NCBI RefSeq assembly: GCF_947495455.1
Contig: NZ_CANLZC010000009.1
Span: forward strand, 22,188 to 86,187
DNA: 64,000 nucleotides
Direction: 5' to 3'
DNA from: an uncultured Shewanella sp.
GTDB taxonomy: Bacteria; Pseudomonadota; Gammaproteobacteria; Enterobacterales; Shewanellaceae
Positions within the stretch are counted from its first letter, which is position 1. Every line of letters begins with the position of its first letter. Under the pieces are notes generated by a model. The model saw nothing but the letters and a program-made list of their open reading frames with translations, was not told where the DNA came from and searched no databases. Of this stretch, positions 42,607 to 51,987 are shown piece after piece. The position numbers and the translations under genes are program-made.

Positions 42607-43380
42607 ATGAATAAGCGTAATACTCAGCAGCGACGACACAGTATTATCAGCTTACTGAATGAACAAGGTGAGGTGAGCGTTGAGGCGTTATCTGCCTGTT
42701 TTGATACCTCAGAGGTGACTATTCGTAAAGATTTAGCCACGTTAGAAAAAAGTGGTCTACTACTGAGGCGTTATGGTGGAGCGGTTGCCGTGCCCAATGA
42801 AGTGTCTTTGCCTTTTACGGCAAAATTATCTGCCAATAAATTATCGATAGCGAAAACCAGTGCCAAGCTTATTCAAGATCATAATCGTATTTTGATTGAC
42901 AGTGGCAGTACCACTGCAGGCTTGATTTCGTTACTTAATGATAAACGCGGCTTATTGGTGATGACTAATTCTTTGCAACTTGCGAATGCGATTCGAGATT
43001 TAGAAAATGAACCCACCTTATTAATGACAGGTGGCACTTGGGATCCTCATTCTGAATCTTTTCAAGGACAAGTGGCCGAGCAAGTATTACGTTCTTATAA
43101 TTTTGACCAACTCTTTATTGGTGCGGATGGCATTAGCCTTGAAAGAGGGACGACGACCTTTAATGAACTCACGGGGTTAAGCCAAGTCATGGCGGAAGTC
43201 TCTCGTGAAGTGATTGTTATGCTGGAGTCTGAAAAGCTGGGTCGTAGGATCCCAAATACCGAATTATCTTGGGACAGTATCGATGTGCTAGTGACAGATG
43301 ATCGTATTGCAGATGAGGTTGTTGAGGCGATAACTCAGCAGGGAGTCAAAGTGCTGTTAGCACCTTATCTTTCAGAATAG
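42607..43380 (+). CDS. DeoR-family transcriptional regulator beside glmS
   Basis: A 257-residue DeoR/GlpR-type repressor. The N-terminal helix-turn-helix is QRRHSIISLLNEQGEVSVEALSACFDTSEVTIRKDLATLEKSGLLLRRYGGAV. The C-terminal sugar-phosphate-sensing domain shows ILIDSGSTTAGL, LLVMTNSLQLA, LMTGGTWDP and FIGADGISLERGTT. It lies 85 bases upstream of glmS on the same strand, as in related genomes, and may tune amino-sugar synthesis to a hexosamine phosphate signal. That role is an inference from family and position. Confidence 0.92.
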   Translation: MNKRNTQQRRHSIISLLNEQGEVSVEALSACFDTSEVTIRKDLATLEKSGLLLRRYGGAVAVPNEVSLPFTAKLSANKLSIAKTSAKLIQDHNRILIDSGSTTAGLISLLNDKRGLLVMTNSLQLANAIRDLENEPTLLMTGGTWDPHSESFQGQVAEQVLRSYNFDQLFIGADGISLERGTTTFNELTGLSQVMAEVSREVIVMLESEKLGRRIPNTELSWDSIDVLVTDDRIADEVVEAITQQGVKVLLAPYLSE

Positions 43381-43465
43381 ATTAACAAAATACTCATTAG
43401 GGATAAGGCTGCTTTGCCTTGATCTTGATTAATTTAATAAAGCTTAAACAAGCTAGGAAAAAATT

Positions 43466-45295
43466 ATGTGTGGAATTGTTGGCGCGGTTGCGCAAAGGGA
43501 TGTGGCTGAAATTTTAGTAGAAGGATTAAAACGCCTAGAATATCGTGGTTATGATTCAGCAGGTGTCGCTGTGCTACATGAAGGTGAGCTAAAGCGCACT
43601 CGTCGAGTGGGAAAAGTGCAAGAGCTCAAGGCTGCACTGGATAATGATCCTCTAGCGGGTGGAACAGGTATTGCCCATACGCGTTGGGCAACACATGGTG
43701 AGCCCAGTGAGCGTAATGCGCATCCTCATCAAAGCGAAGGCAATATTGCTGTCGTGCATAATGGTATTATTGAAAATCACAATAAACTGCGTGATATGCT
43801 TAAAAGTGAAGGCTATGAATTTACTTCTGATACTGACACAGAAGTGATTTGCCATTTAGTAAACCATGAATTGAAAACTCATGAGAGCTTGTTGCAAGCG
43901 GTTCAAGCCAGTGTGAAACAACTAGAAGGTGCCTATGGCACTGTGGTCATTGACAGACGCGATGCCAGTAGAATGGTCGTTGCGCGTTCTGGCAGTCCAT
44001 TGGTGATAGGTTTCGGTCTGGGTGAAAATTTTGTGGCCTCGGATCAGCTCGCGCTATTACCTGTCACGCGTTCATTTGCCTTTTTAGAAGAAGGGGATGT
44101 GGCGGAAGTCACTCGTCGAGAAGTGATGATTTTCGATGTGAACGGTGAGCCTGTTGAACGTGAAATCAAAGAGTCTGAAGTCACCCATGATGCGGGCGAT
44201 AAAGGCGAATACCGTCATTATATGCTTAAAGAAATTTATGAGCAGCCAAGAGCGATTGCCCATACTTTAGAGGGCCGTATCGCAGCGGGCCAAGTGTTAG
44301 ATAGCGCATTTGGTGAAAATGCTACTGAATTTCTAAAAGACATTAAACACGTACAAATTATTGCCTGTGGTACCAGTTACCATGCAGGTATGGCCGCGCG
44401 TTATTGGCTTGAAGATTGGGCCGGAGTGTCTTGTAATGTCGAAATTGCCTCTGAGTTTAGGTACCGTAAGTCACATTTATTCCCTAATAGCTTATTGATC
44501 ACGATTTCTCAATCCGGTGAAACGGCCGATACCTTAGCGGCGCTGCGTCTTGCAAAAGAGATGGGCTATAAAGCCAGTTTGACGATTTGTAATGCACCGG
44601 GTTCATCTTTGGTGCGTGAATCTGATATGGCTTATATGATGAAAGCGGGCGCCGAAATTGGTGTTGCATCAACCAAAGCCTTTACGGTGCAATTAGCAGG
44701 ATTATTAATGCTTACCGCCGCCATTGGTCGCCATAATGGTATGAGCGAGACTATGCAAACTCAGATCACTCAAAGTTTGCTTTCTATGCCTGCAAAAGTG
44801 GAGCAAGCATTAGGGCTTGATGATGCCATTGCGGCCCTTGCTGAAGATTTTGCCGATAAGCATCATGCGTTATTTTTAGGCCGTGGCGATCAATATCCGA
44901 TTGCGATGGAAGGGGCGTTAAAGTTAAAAGAAATTTCCTACATTCACGCCGAAGCTTATGCCTCTGGTGAGCTTAAACATGGCCCGTTAGCACTCATAGA
45001 TGCGGATATGCCTGTGATTGTTGTGGCACCCAATAATGAGTTATTAGAAAAGCTTAAATCCAATGTGGAAGAAGTGCGTGCTCGCGGTGGCTTAATGTAT
45101 GTGTTCGCCGATGTGGATGCTGAGTTTGAATCCGATGACACCATGAAAGTCATTCCTGTTCCTCATTGTGATGAATTCATGGCACCGCTGATTTACACGA
45201 TTCCGTTGCAGTTATTGTCTTATCATGTGGCTTTGATTAAGGGAACAGATGTGGATCAGCCAAGGAACTTGGCAAAGTCTGTAACAGTGGAGTAG
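43466..45295 (+). CDS. glmS: Glutamine-fructose-6-phosphate aminotransferase (isomerizing)
   Basis: This is GlmS, 609 residues. Cys2 of [13 protein letters not shown] is the N-terminal nucleophile of the glutaminase domain (with [18 protein letters not shown] and [10 protein letters not shown]). Two SIS sugar-isomerase domains follow ([22 protein letters not shown], then [25 protein letters not shown]), and the C-terminus is LAKSVTVE. It makes GlcN-6-P from fructose-6-P and glutamine, the first step of the UDP-GlcNAc pathway that GlmU completes. CTAGGAAAAAATT precedes the ATG. Confidence 0.98.
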   Translation: MCGIVGAVAQRDVAEILVEGLKRLEYRGYDSAGVAVLHEGELKRTRRVGKVQELKAALDNDPLAGGTGIAHTRWATHGEPSERNAHPHQSEGNIAVVHNGIIENHNKLRDMLKSEGYEFTSDTDTEVICHLVNHELKTHESLLQAVQASVKQLEGAYGTVVIDRRDASRMVVARSGSPLVIGFGLGENFVASDQLALLPVTRSFAFLEEGDVAEVTRREVMIFDVNGEPVEREIKESEVTHDAGDKGEYRHYMLKEIYEQPRAIAHTLEGRIAAGQVLDSAFGENATEFLKDIKHVQIIACGTSYHAGMAARYWLEDWAGVSCNVEIASEFRYRKSHLFPNSLLITISQSGETADTLAALRLAKEMGYKASLTICNAPGSSLVRESDMAYMMKAGAEIGVASTKAFTVQLAGLLMLTAAIGRHNGMSETMQTQITQSLLSMPAKVEQALGLDDAIAALAEDFADKHHALFLGRGDQYPIAMEGALKLKEISYIHAEAYASGELKHGPLALIDADMPVIVVAPNNELLEKLKSNVEEVRARGGLMYVFADVDAEFESDDTMKVIPVPHCDEFMAPLIYTIPLQLLSYHVALIKGTDVDQPRNLAKSVTVE

Positions 45296-45363
45296 CGTCT
45301 GCGACTGAGACTTATGCAGTTTTGATTGAGTTCAATATCATTTAATATATTGATAGTTGAACT

Positions 45364-45393
45364 AAGAAGGGGGGGCGAAATAGCTCCCTTCTT
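45364..45393 (+). terminator. Probable terminator after glmS
   Basis: AAGAAGGG (45364-45371) pairs with CCCTTCTT (45386-45393) around a 14-base loop, about 70 bases after the glmS stop. The tail is ATATTAAG rather than a clean T run, so it is a moderate candidate. Confidence 0.6.
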
Positions 45394-45794
45394 ATATTAA
45401 GATGATGACTTGTTTTTATTGATTAAGTTGTTTTTGAGTCACACCTCTATTGTTATTTATTGCTTGCCGCAGGCTTATGTGTAAATACCTCTGTAGCACG
45501 CTATGAACTCATCCCTGAGCGCTCTACGACTTCAAATGACAATCCTTGTCTAGGTGCCAGCCAAATGTCCCTATTTGTCGCTCATAGAAGCCATTTTATG
45601 GCTTTCGCCATGAAGTCGAAGGCATACAGCTGTATTCACACAGCTTTGAAAAGAAAAAAGCAAAACAGTGTGTTGCTTCAAGTTTTAAGGTTCTAAATGA
45701 AGGCAAGGTAGTATTGGGATAGGATGTTGAGAACAGCATCTATGCATTTTTAAAAATATGCAGGGATATGTTGTGATTGAGTTTAATCGCATCG
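45394..45794. other. Intergenic region with repeat-like segment (about 45470-45640)
   Basis: No credible gene lies here between glmS and the LysR-type gene. The segment around 45470-45640 (with GTAGCACGCTATGAACTCAT, GAGCGCTCTACGAC and a TATGGCTTTCGCCATGAAG hairpin) looks like a dispersed intergenic repeat of the kind common in Shewanella and Vibrio. An open frame across it would translate to a Ser/His-rich peptide that reads as repeat noise. Recognition of the repeat is from memory and needs a genome-wide search. Confidence 0.4.
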
Positions 45795-46682
45795 CTAACT
45801 TCCCCCTTCACTGGCTTGCTGCAAGCTGTAGCTGCCATCGGGAGTGAGATCCTGGATCAGGTTTTCCACTTGTTTAATGGCATCTAGTGAGGTACTGGAT
45901 TTGCGATAACTTAAATAAATCGGCCTAGTCCAGTCTTGAACGTGTTGTACCTTGAACAATTGACCATTGCTAATAAAGGGGTTGACCACAGAGCTAGGTA
46001 AATAGGCTGTGCCACCCTTTTCTAAAATAAAATCCAGTGCGATGCGGCCATTAGAGGTGCGCATATAGGGGGCTGAAACAGCAGGGTGCCTTTCGGCATG
46101 CTCAGACGCAAAGCGAGTTCCCCAGTCCACGTAAAAATAATGCTGCTTAAAAGCACTATTTTCATCACAAGGTGTGGTTGAGACTAATACGAGTACCAGA
46201 TCTGAGATATGTGTGCAAATAAACTCGTCAGACTTGATGGGATCTAAGGCAAAAGCCAGATCTAAAGTGCGTTCTAGCAGTTGTCGATTGAGTTTATCTC
46301 TTGAGAGTGTTTCAGCAATAAAACTATAACCTTGAAAGACATCCACGACTCGACTTAAGCAATTTTGTAGGTAAGCATCCCATATATTTGGTGTGCCACC
46401 TATGGTGAGTTGTAAGGCTTTACCTTTTTCAAGAGAGAGCTCAAATTTTGCTTGTTCAAGTGAGCTCACCATCACTTCTGCATAATGTATTAGCCTTTCG
46501 CCTGCTGAGGTGAGTTTTATGGCATTTCTGTTACGAATGAAAAGTGAGGCATCAAAAAAGGCTTCAAGTTGTTTGATCCTAGCACTCACAGCGGCTTGAG
46601 TAATATATAAATTTTCAGCTGCTCGGCCAAAATGTTTCTCTTTGGCGACCTCTAAAAATGTGCGAAAAACTTTTACATCCAT
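45795..46682 (-). CDS. LysR-family regulator, HdfR-like
   Basis: A 295-residue LysR protein. The N-terminal HTH region (DVKVFRTFLEVAKEKHFGRAAENLYITQAAVSARIKQLE) matches the pattern of E. coli HdfR, a repressor of flhDC, more than other LysR groups. The C-terminal effector domain is complete. It is divergent from the MFS gene at 46862 with a shared 179-base region, so control of that gene and of itself is the simplest guess. I have not given the gene symbol because the target cannot be seen. Confidence 0.85.
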   Translation of the reverse strand: MDVKVFRTFLEVAKEKHFGRAAENLYITQAAVSARIKQLEAFFDASLFIRNRNAIKLTSAGERLIHYAEVMVSSLEQAKFELSLEKGKALQLTIGGTPNIWDAYLQNCLSRVVDVFQGYSFIAETLSRDKLNRQLLERTLDLAFALDPIKSDEFICTHISDLVLVLVSTTPCDENSAFKQHYFYVDWGTRFASEHAERHPAVSAPYMRTSNGRIALDFILEKGGTAYLPSSVVNPFISNGQLFKVQHVQDWTRPIYLSYRKSSTSLDAIKQVENLIQDLTPDGSYSLQQASEGGS

Positions 46683-46861
46683 AACGGTTTAGAGTGATTT
46701 TTTTTAAGCATAACAAAGAAATCTTGTCGAGACGATAAAAAGTTATTCTCGATAAATTGTTTTTGTGGAAACGAGTAAAATCTTTCGTTTTATCTTTAGT
46801 TATTTTAGGTGCAAACTCGCGTCGAATTACCATTGTGACATTATATTTAGAGGGAAATGAA

Positions 46862-48016
46862 GTGAGTAGTCAGTTCGTCATCGGGTCTAACACATGGGTA
46901 CCTGTTCCGGTTATCGCATTGGCCTTGTATGCCGTGGCCTCTGGATATTTGATGAGTTTATTGCCATTGATCTTGCCTGTATATGGTATGGATAGTCATT
47001 TAGCCAGTTATTTGGCCAGCATTTTTTATGCAGGTTTACTCTTAGGTACGCTATTGATCTCACCGGTTTTAGGTTATTTGGGCCATAAAATGAGTTTTAT
47101 CTGCTGTTTAGTGATCTTTAGTTTAACGATTATTGTCCTGCCCTTTGCTCCTTATAGTGGGATTTGGCTGGTTGCTCGCTTTATCGCAGGGATCACTGTG
47201 GCAGGCATTTTTGTGATAGTGGAATCTTGGTTGTTAGAAGGGGATGAAACGGGGCGAGCTAAACGGCTGGGCATTTATATGGCAGCGCTTTATGGTGGTA
47301 CCTCCATTGGACAGCTGGGTATTGGTATGTTTAATATGAATAGCTTGCTGCCTTTTATGGTTATTTCATTGTTGTTGCTGTTGGCCGTGGCTGTATTGCT
47401 TGTGATCGCCTCTAATGAACCTAAACCGCATTCGATAGAAAAGATAGCACTTAAGCACATTAAGCGAGTGTGCACACCAGCATTAATAGGTTGTTTAGTC
47501 TCAGGTTTAACATTAGCTATCGTTATGGGATTAATGCCAGTTGCATTATTAAACATAGGGGTCACCCATCAGTCCCTAGGGAGTTTGATGGCCTTAGTGA
47601 TCATTGGTGGTATGGCCGTGCAATTGTTTGTGCCAAGCTTGATCAGAGGCTTAGGGCATAAATTATGTATGGCTGGGTGTGCATTAGTTGCAGCCAGTGC
47701 GGTTGCGATGGCGATCAAGTGGCAATCATTTTATGCATTAAGTGCCAGTTTGTTTATTTTAGGAATGGCCTTATTTGCACTTTATCCTATTGCGATTAAT
47801 TTAGGGTGTCTCAAGTTGACGCAGGCAGAGCTGGTTAGTGCAACGCAAATGATGTTATTGAGTTACAGTTTAGGATCCGTTGCGGGGCCATTAATTGCTC
47901 AAGGTTTCATGTCTCAAGGTTATGATTTATTTGCGCCTTTATTGGTGATGTTGATTTTGACTTGTGTGTATATGTTGATCGTGAGTGGCCGACATCATCA
48001 GACTGTGGCTGGTTGA
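46862..48016 (+). CDS. MFS transporter (YcaD-like)
   Basis: The protein has 384 residues from a GTG at 46862 with AGAGGG upstream; a longer in-frame start at 46757 would add a hydrophilic stretch that overlaps the divergent promoter. About 12 membrane segments are visible, with MFS signatures such as GTLLISPVLGYLGHKMSF, FIAGITVAGIFVIVESWLLEG and FILGMALFALYPIAINLG. The layout resembles YcaD-type transporters. The substrate is unknown. It is divergent from the LysR-type gene. Confidence 0.87.
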   Translation: MSSQFVIGSNTWVPVPVIALALYAVASGYLMSLLPLILPVYGMDSHLASYLASIFYAGLLLGTLLISPVLGYLGHKMSFICCLVIFSLTIIVLPFAPYSGIWLVARFIAGITVAGIFVIVESWLLEGDETGRAKRLGIYMAALYGGTSIGQLGIGMFNMNSLLPFMVISLLLLLAVAVLLVIASNEPKPHSIEKIALKHIKRVCTPALIGCLVSGLTLAIVMGLMPVALLNIGVTHQSLGSLMALVIIGGMAVQLFVPSLIRGLGHKLCMAGCALVAASAVAMAIKWQSFYALSASLFILGMALFALYPIAINLGCLKLTQAELVSATQMMLLSYSLGSVAGPLIAQGFMSQGYDLFAPLLVMLILTCVYMLIVSGRHHQTVAG

Positions 48017-48203
48017 GTTTCACGGGTATATTTATCTAAATTGTATATACTTTAGTCTTTCTTATCGAATTTCTGCCGTGAAAACACGATTTATTACTCT
48101 GTCGATGGCACTCTAGCAGGGCGCTCAGATCGCACTGGAAGTGGTTATACTCTGACGGTCGATCAGTAAATAAAATTATTTATTATCAGCTTGTCTTGGG
48201 TTT

Positions 48204-48231
48204 AAAAAGCGCTAAATCTAGCGCTTTTTTT
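48204..48231 (+). terminator. Intrinsic terminator downstream of MFS gene
   Basis: AGCGCTA (48208-48214) pairs with TAGCGCT (48219-48225) around AATC, with A before it and seven T at the end. It stands 190 bases after the MFS stop. The intervening sequence holds no gene I can support. Confidence 0.85.
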
Positions 48232-48307
48232 GATTACTCTCGTATCAATGACTATTTAAAATGAGTTATTTTCAATCTGTTTAACAGCTTTACTACTCAT
48301 GTGAGTC

Positions 48308-48454
48308 TTATTCTTGTGTGTTTTCTTTAACTTGCACTATGGGGGCGGCTTTCTGTGAAGTGGTGATATCAGAGCTTGTGGTCATTGTTTTATTTGTGTC
48401 TGTAGACCGACTGCTGATCTCTTGAGTAATATCTTCAATTAATGCACTTTTCAT
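48308..48454 (-). CDS. Small coupled ORF (48 aa) at the operon end
   Basis: A 48-residue open frame begins in an ATGA overlap with the stop of the 161-residue exported protein gene. The product is Ser/Thr-rich and hydrophilic (SSRSTDTNKTMTTSSDITTSQ) and ends KENTQE. It has no signal peptide and no separate ribosome site, so translation would depend on coupling. The function is unknown. Confidence 0.4.
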   Translation of the reverse strand: MKSALIEDITQEISSRSTDTNKTMTTSSDITTSQKAAPIVQVKENTQE

Positions 48455-48936
48455 TCTATTGATTGTTGTTTGATAATTTCGAGTGATTTCTTACAATGAT
48501 ATTCACCGATTTTGTTGAGGCTAGGTTCAAAGAAGAAAGTGCTAAAGCTCACATTTTTAGCGCCTGAAAATTGAAAATACATCAGTCCTGGTCCTTTGAT
48601 CTTCTTATTTTGTTGGTTTTCGACATAATCGACGGCGATGTTTTTATCCATATCATAAAGCATGTGCCCTTTTGATTGTCCTGTTATTTGTTTTGAGTCA
48701 CCCGTAAACAATAATTGAAACACGAAGAAGCGATCATTAAGGGGAGGAACATTTGGATTAAGTTTAATCGCCAAATGTCTAACATAACCTCGGATTATAT
48801 TTTTACATTGATAGTGTCCGGTAATGGTTTTTATTTGCGAATTTTCTGCCCAAGAGTATGTGGGGGTAAGTATAAAAATACATATGACAATGCCTATTAC
48901 TCGCTGTAAAAGAGTTGAATATAAAAAATTTAGCAA
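48451..48936 (-). CDS. Small exported protein, tandem paralogue 1
   Basis: The protein is 161 residues from a TTG with an excellent ribosome site (AGGAG, 7-base spacing). A signal peptide (VIGIVICIFILTPTYSWA) precedes a mature domain of about 125 residues with two Cys, one in GHYQCKNIIRGY and one in GEYHCKK near the end. These could form a disulfide tying the ends. It shares many positions with the next gene upstream (KNI/LGGY, DRFFVFQLLF / DRFYIFQLLF, FFEPSLNKIGEYHC / FLEPSLNKVGEYYC). I recognise no family. It belongs to a minus-strand operon with a LivJ-like protein. Confidence 0.78.
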   Translation of the reverse strand: MLNFLYSTLLQRVIGIVICIFILTPTYSWAENSQIKTITGHYQCKNIIRGYVRHLAIKLNPNVPPLNDRFFVFQLLFTGDSKQITGQSKGHMLYDMDKNIAVDYVENQQNKKIKGPGLMYFQFSGAKNVSFSTFFFEPSLNKIGEYHCKKSLEIIKQQSIE

Positions 48937-48991
48937 CTCTGTGCTCCTAAGTGTAAAGTGTTGTATTTCTGCTTCAGATTAACTTTCTTTT

Positions 48992-49447
48992 TCACATTTC
49001 TTTTTCGCAATAGTATTCTCCGACTTTATTCAGGCTAGGTTCGAGAAAATAAGTGGTAAAGTTGATCTTCTGTTTGTTTGGAAATTGGAAATAAGCCAGT
49101 CCTGGAGCCTCGTTGTTGTTTAAATGATTGACTGCTGTATGTGTTTTGAGATCGTATAGCATATAGCCTTTGGTTAGACCAGGTATTGAATGAGCTGTTC
49201 CTGAAAAGAGTAATTGAAAAATATAAAAGCGATCTTCATATGGGGTAATGGTTGGAGTGAGATTAATACTTAATTGAGGGCTATATCCTCCCAATAAATT
49301 TTTACATCGGTAGTCACCTTCAATAATAGTCAGTGGAACCTTATGGGATGCAGCATGGGTTGTCTGTATAAAAGTGGGAAGTATCAAGATGAAAGCAAAT
49401 AAGAACCATGAGTATCCTTTTTGCTTTTTACACGTATATAGATCCAT
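48992..49447 (-). CDS. Small exported protein, tandem paralogue 2
   Basis: A 151-residue protein with a signal peptide (WFLFAFILILPTFIQTTHAA) and a mature domain that closely follows the neighbouring 161-residue protein: GDYRCKNLLGGY, DRFYIFQLLFSG, KGYMLYDLKTHTAVN, FLEPSLNKVGEYYCEKE. The two Cys are in the same places. A tandem duplication with later divergence is evident. It lies between the LivJ-like gene (83 bases upstream) and its paralogue (56 bases downstream). The function is unknown; binding a small ligand or a surface role is possible. Confidence 0.8.
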   Translation of the reverse strand: MDLYTCKKQKGYSWFLFAFILILPTFIQTTHAASHKVPLTIIEGDYRCKNLLGGYSPQLSINLTPTITPYEDRFYIFQLLFSGTAHSIPGLTKGYMLYDLKTHTAVNHLNNNEAPGLAYFQFPNKQKINFTTYFLEPSLNKVGEYYCEKEM

Positions 49448-49529
49448 AAGTTAACTCACAGTATGATAACGATAAAAGGTCGTTTATAGTGAGTGTAGTG
49501 CGCAATATGAATTGTGCAAAATAAGTTTA

Positions 49530-50690
49530 TTAGATGCTTAAAACACTCGCCAATTGCCTTTTATTTTTATTTATCTGAATCATATAAATATTTTTATTGG
49601 GGATATTCCTACCGTGAAAGCTGATTTCACTGCTTGCACCAGTATAAGGGGGAAGGAAGTAGAGTAATTGTATGAGTTGTTGCTTAGCTTCCTTGGAGCG
49701 CACTTTCTTGGAGTGCATTAAGAATTCTGCTGCTAGTATGGTCGCGTCATATCCCAGTGCGGTAAAAGCATTTTTAGGGCGAGTGTCATATTTATTTTGG
49801 TAATGTTTAATAAAAGTTTGCGTCGAGGGAGGTGTACCATTTAGGGATAGAAAAGCGTGTGTGGTAAAAAATACATCGCGCAAAGATGGAGTGCTTTTCA
49901 CTAAAAGATCTGAGTCAAAACCATCTGCCCCTATGATAGGCTCATCAAACCCGTTTTGCCTTAATTGATGAATAATGTCTAACGTTTTTGGAACGCCAGA
50001 GGCAAAATAAATAGCCTCGACCTGTTTTTTTACTGGAAGGAGTTGAGCGATGAGTTTCTCCATGTCGAGCGTATCTGGTGAAAAGCTGATCTTGGCGACG
50101 ATTTGGCCTGTCAAGCCTTGAAGTTCATTAATAAAGGCATCACTTGCATTTATGGCGTATTGCATTTGTGTGTTTTCAATCACTAGCACTTTTTTTGCAT
50201 GTAAGGTGTTAACGGTAAATTTTGCTGCGGCTTTGCCTTGCATGGCATCGGTATAACAAGCGAGTATTAAATTATTAGCATATTGTTTAGCGAGTTCACC
50301 TGATGTTGCTCCTGCCGTGATGAATAATTTATGATTTTTAACGACACTTGGCATCGCGGCTTGCAAAAGGTTATCATCAACGAGTCCAGTGATGATGTCT
50401 ATGTTGCTCATATCACTGAGCGCCTGACTGAGTTTGGCAGTAACACTGGCAGATGATTGAGTATTAAAGACTTTCAACTTGACTGGGTGCCCTGATATGC
50501 CGCCTTGAGTATTTATATCGTCAATGGCTAATTGTGCTCCTTTGAGCGCCGGAATCCCCAACTGAGAAAAGGCACCATTTTGGCTGTAAAGCGCACCTAT
50601 ATAGATAGTTTTTTTAACGGAAGACAAGCTGGCAGTATGATGAAACAAGAAACAAAGACTCATGAACAGGATTAAAGGTTTTTTTTTCAT
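49530..50690 (-). CDS. LivJ-like periplasmic binding protein
   Basis: A 386-residue type I periplasmic binding protein (Peripla_BP_6 family) with a signal peptide (to about residue 24). It shows IYIGALYSQNGAFSQLGIPALKGAQLAIDDIN, a GGISGHPVKLKVF segment and FTALGYDATILAAEF. The family binds branched-chain amino acids, amides or aromatic acids for ABC importers, but no permease or ATPase genes are nearby. It sits in an operon of small exported proteins, so a sensing role is as likely as transport. It follows the 184-residue exported protein gene by 23 bases. Confidence 0.88.
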   Translation of the reverse strand: MKKKPLILFMSLCFLFHHTASLSSVKKTIYIGALYSQNGAFSQLGIPALKGAQLAIDDINTQGGISGHPVKLKVFNTQSSASVTAKLSQALSDMSNIDIITGLVDDNLLQAAMPSVVKNHKLFITAGATSGELAKQYANNLILACYTDAMQGKAAAKFTVNTLHAKKVLVIENTQMQYAINASDAFINELQGLTGQIVAKISFSPDTLDMEKLIAQLLPVKKQVEAIYFASGVPKTLDIIHQLRQNGFDEPIIGADGFDSDLLVKSTPSLRDVFFTTHAFLSLNGTPPSTQTFIKHYQNKYDTRPKNAFTALGYDATILAAEFLMHSKKVRSKEAKQQLIQLLYFLPPYTGASSEISFHGRNIPNKNIYMIQINKNKRQLASVLSI

Positions 50691-50713
50691 GTTATTTCCT
50701 TCACTCTTTTTGT

Positions 50714-51268
50714 TTAATAGGCGCTAGGGCCTGGTGTTTTGGATGCGTCAATAAAGAGTTTTACTTCGCGAATATCCCCTTCAGGAAGCGTGATATTGGC
50801 AGATAATAAATGCAGTGATAGCACGACTTTGATATCCGGAATAATAGTTACATTTTCTATAACAACAGCAATGGGTGGACTTTTCTCTCCAGTGAGTAAA
50901 CCTGAATGAGTTAATATGGCATTAGGGGCTGCGTTTGAAAAAGTTGTTGTGAAGTTTTTTAAGAAGGTAATGGAAGGAATGATTTTTGTTTCTCTAATGG
51001 GGTCGTTGGTAATAGCAATAAGGCCTTTATCAATATGGGTTAAGGAAAGTTCATAGGTCATTTTGTTCTTTGCTTTTAGTATGCGTCCTTTGTCGGCACT
51101 GAGAACAAATAACCATTGCTTTTGTTCAGTTGCTAAGGCTTTTGTCGAACTTATAAGGCTGGATTTTGAAGCGGCTTCTATCCCATAAGAGGTCGCAGAA
51201 TGGGCTGCATAAGAGGACAGACTCGTCATCATAAATAATAAAATAAACAAGATTGGTTTTAAAATCAA
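50714..51268 (-). CDS. Hypothetical exported protein (184 aa)
   Basis: First gene of a minus-strand operon. A signal peptide (ILFILLFMMTSLSSYAAHSA) is followed by about 160 residues that look beta-rich (WLFVLSADKGRILKA, MTYELSLTHIDKGLIAITND, PPIAVVIENVTIIPDIKVVLSLHLL), and there are no Cys. I do not recognise the family. The repeated beta segments would suit a small periplasmic binding or CHRD-like domain, but this is not established. Confidence 0.72.
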   Translation of the reverse strand: MILKPILFILLFMMTSLSSYAAHSATSYGIEAASKSSLISSTKALATEQKQWLFVLSADKGRILKAKNKMTYELSLTHIDKGLIAITNDPIRETKIIPSITFLKNFTTTFSNAAPNAILTHSGLLTGEKSPPIAVVIENVTIIPDIKVVLSLHLLSANITLPEGDIREVKLFIDASKTPGPSAY

Positions 51269-51597
51269 AATCTCTCCCCTTTATCGACAGTCACATTTTC
51301 AGCTTATTTGACTTATGCTCAAATTTAGGCTCAATATTGAGTATAATGAAGTCGTTTTAACTTGCTTATTTTTTTTGCAATAAATGATCTTAAAAGAGCG
51401 GTATTTGTATGAAACCAAAGACCGAACCTATTTGCTGCCAGAATTGATGGAACCAGAATTGAAGAAAATAGTGAAGTATATTGCTGAGATCTAGGGAGCA
51501 GCAACAAGAGTACTGTGGTGGGCAGAGGGGTAAAGAATAAAGTGGGGGCAAAGAAAGTGGGCCGGACTTATTTTAAAAGCCGGGCCCCAGATGGGAT
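51269..51597. other. Intergenic region with short ORF remnant and imperfect hairpin
   Basis: About 330 bases. A 36-codon plus-strand frame at 51384-51494 (containing YLYETKDRTYLLPELMEPELKK) has no ribosome site and may be the tail of a lost gene. At about 51559-51590 an imperfect hairpin with GGGCC/GGCCC arms lies where the minus-strand gene at 51598 ends, so it is a possible terminator. A similar CTTATTTCAAAAGC segment recurs near 53060. Confidence 0.4.
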
Positions 51598-51906
51598 TCA
51601 GTTGGGTCTGTATAATTGCTTATATGCTAAGTAAGAAATAGAAAATATACTTAATGCAATAAAAATGGCATTTATTCCTAATGAATTGACTGCTGAAATG
51701 ACTAAAAATGCATTAATATAATGAATCGATTTCAATGTGCTATATTTTTTTGCAATAAAAGAAACAATGTAGAAATAAATGACCATTGGTATTGAAAAAT
51801 AAAAATCAACATTTGTTATGGGTTTATCATTAAATAAAATATAACAAATCATGGTGAGCGCCATAATAACAAGAAATATATTTGATTTGATAACGTTATT
51901 TTTCAT
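51598..51906 (-). CDS. Small membrane protein (102 aa)
   Basis: A 102-residue hydrophobic protein with three or four likely membrane helices (IFLVIMALTMICYILF, FYFSIPMVIYFYIVSFIA, INAIFIALSIFSISYLAY). I do not recognise a family. Very AT-rich codon use differs from the nearby backbone genes. It lies 81 bases downstream of the Gly/Lys-rich repeat protein on the same strand. Confidence 0.6.
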   Translation of the reverse strand: MKNNVIKSNIFLVIMALTMICYILFNDKPITNVDFYFSIPMVIYFYIVSFIAKKYSTLKSIHYINAFLVISAVNSLGINAIFIALSIFSISYLAYKQLYRPN

Positions 51907-51987
51907 TATAGGTACCTATAATATAGCTAACAGTACTAATGAAAATGTATAGTTAGCTATATAAATAATTAATTTAAATTTTTAGGA

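Noticed and set aside
45460..45696. 78-codon open frame after glmS
   Set aside because: The Ser/His-rich translation looks like a read-through of an intergenic repeat and there is no ribosome site.
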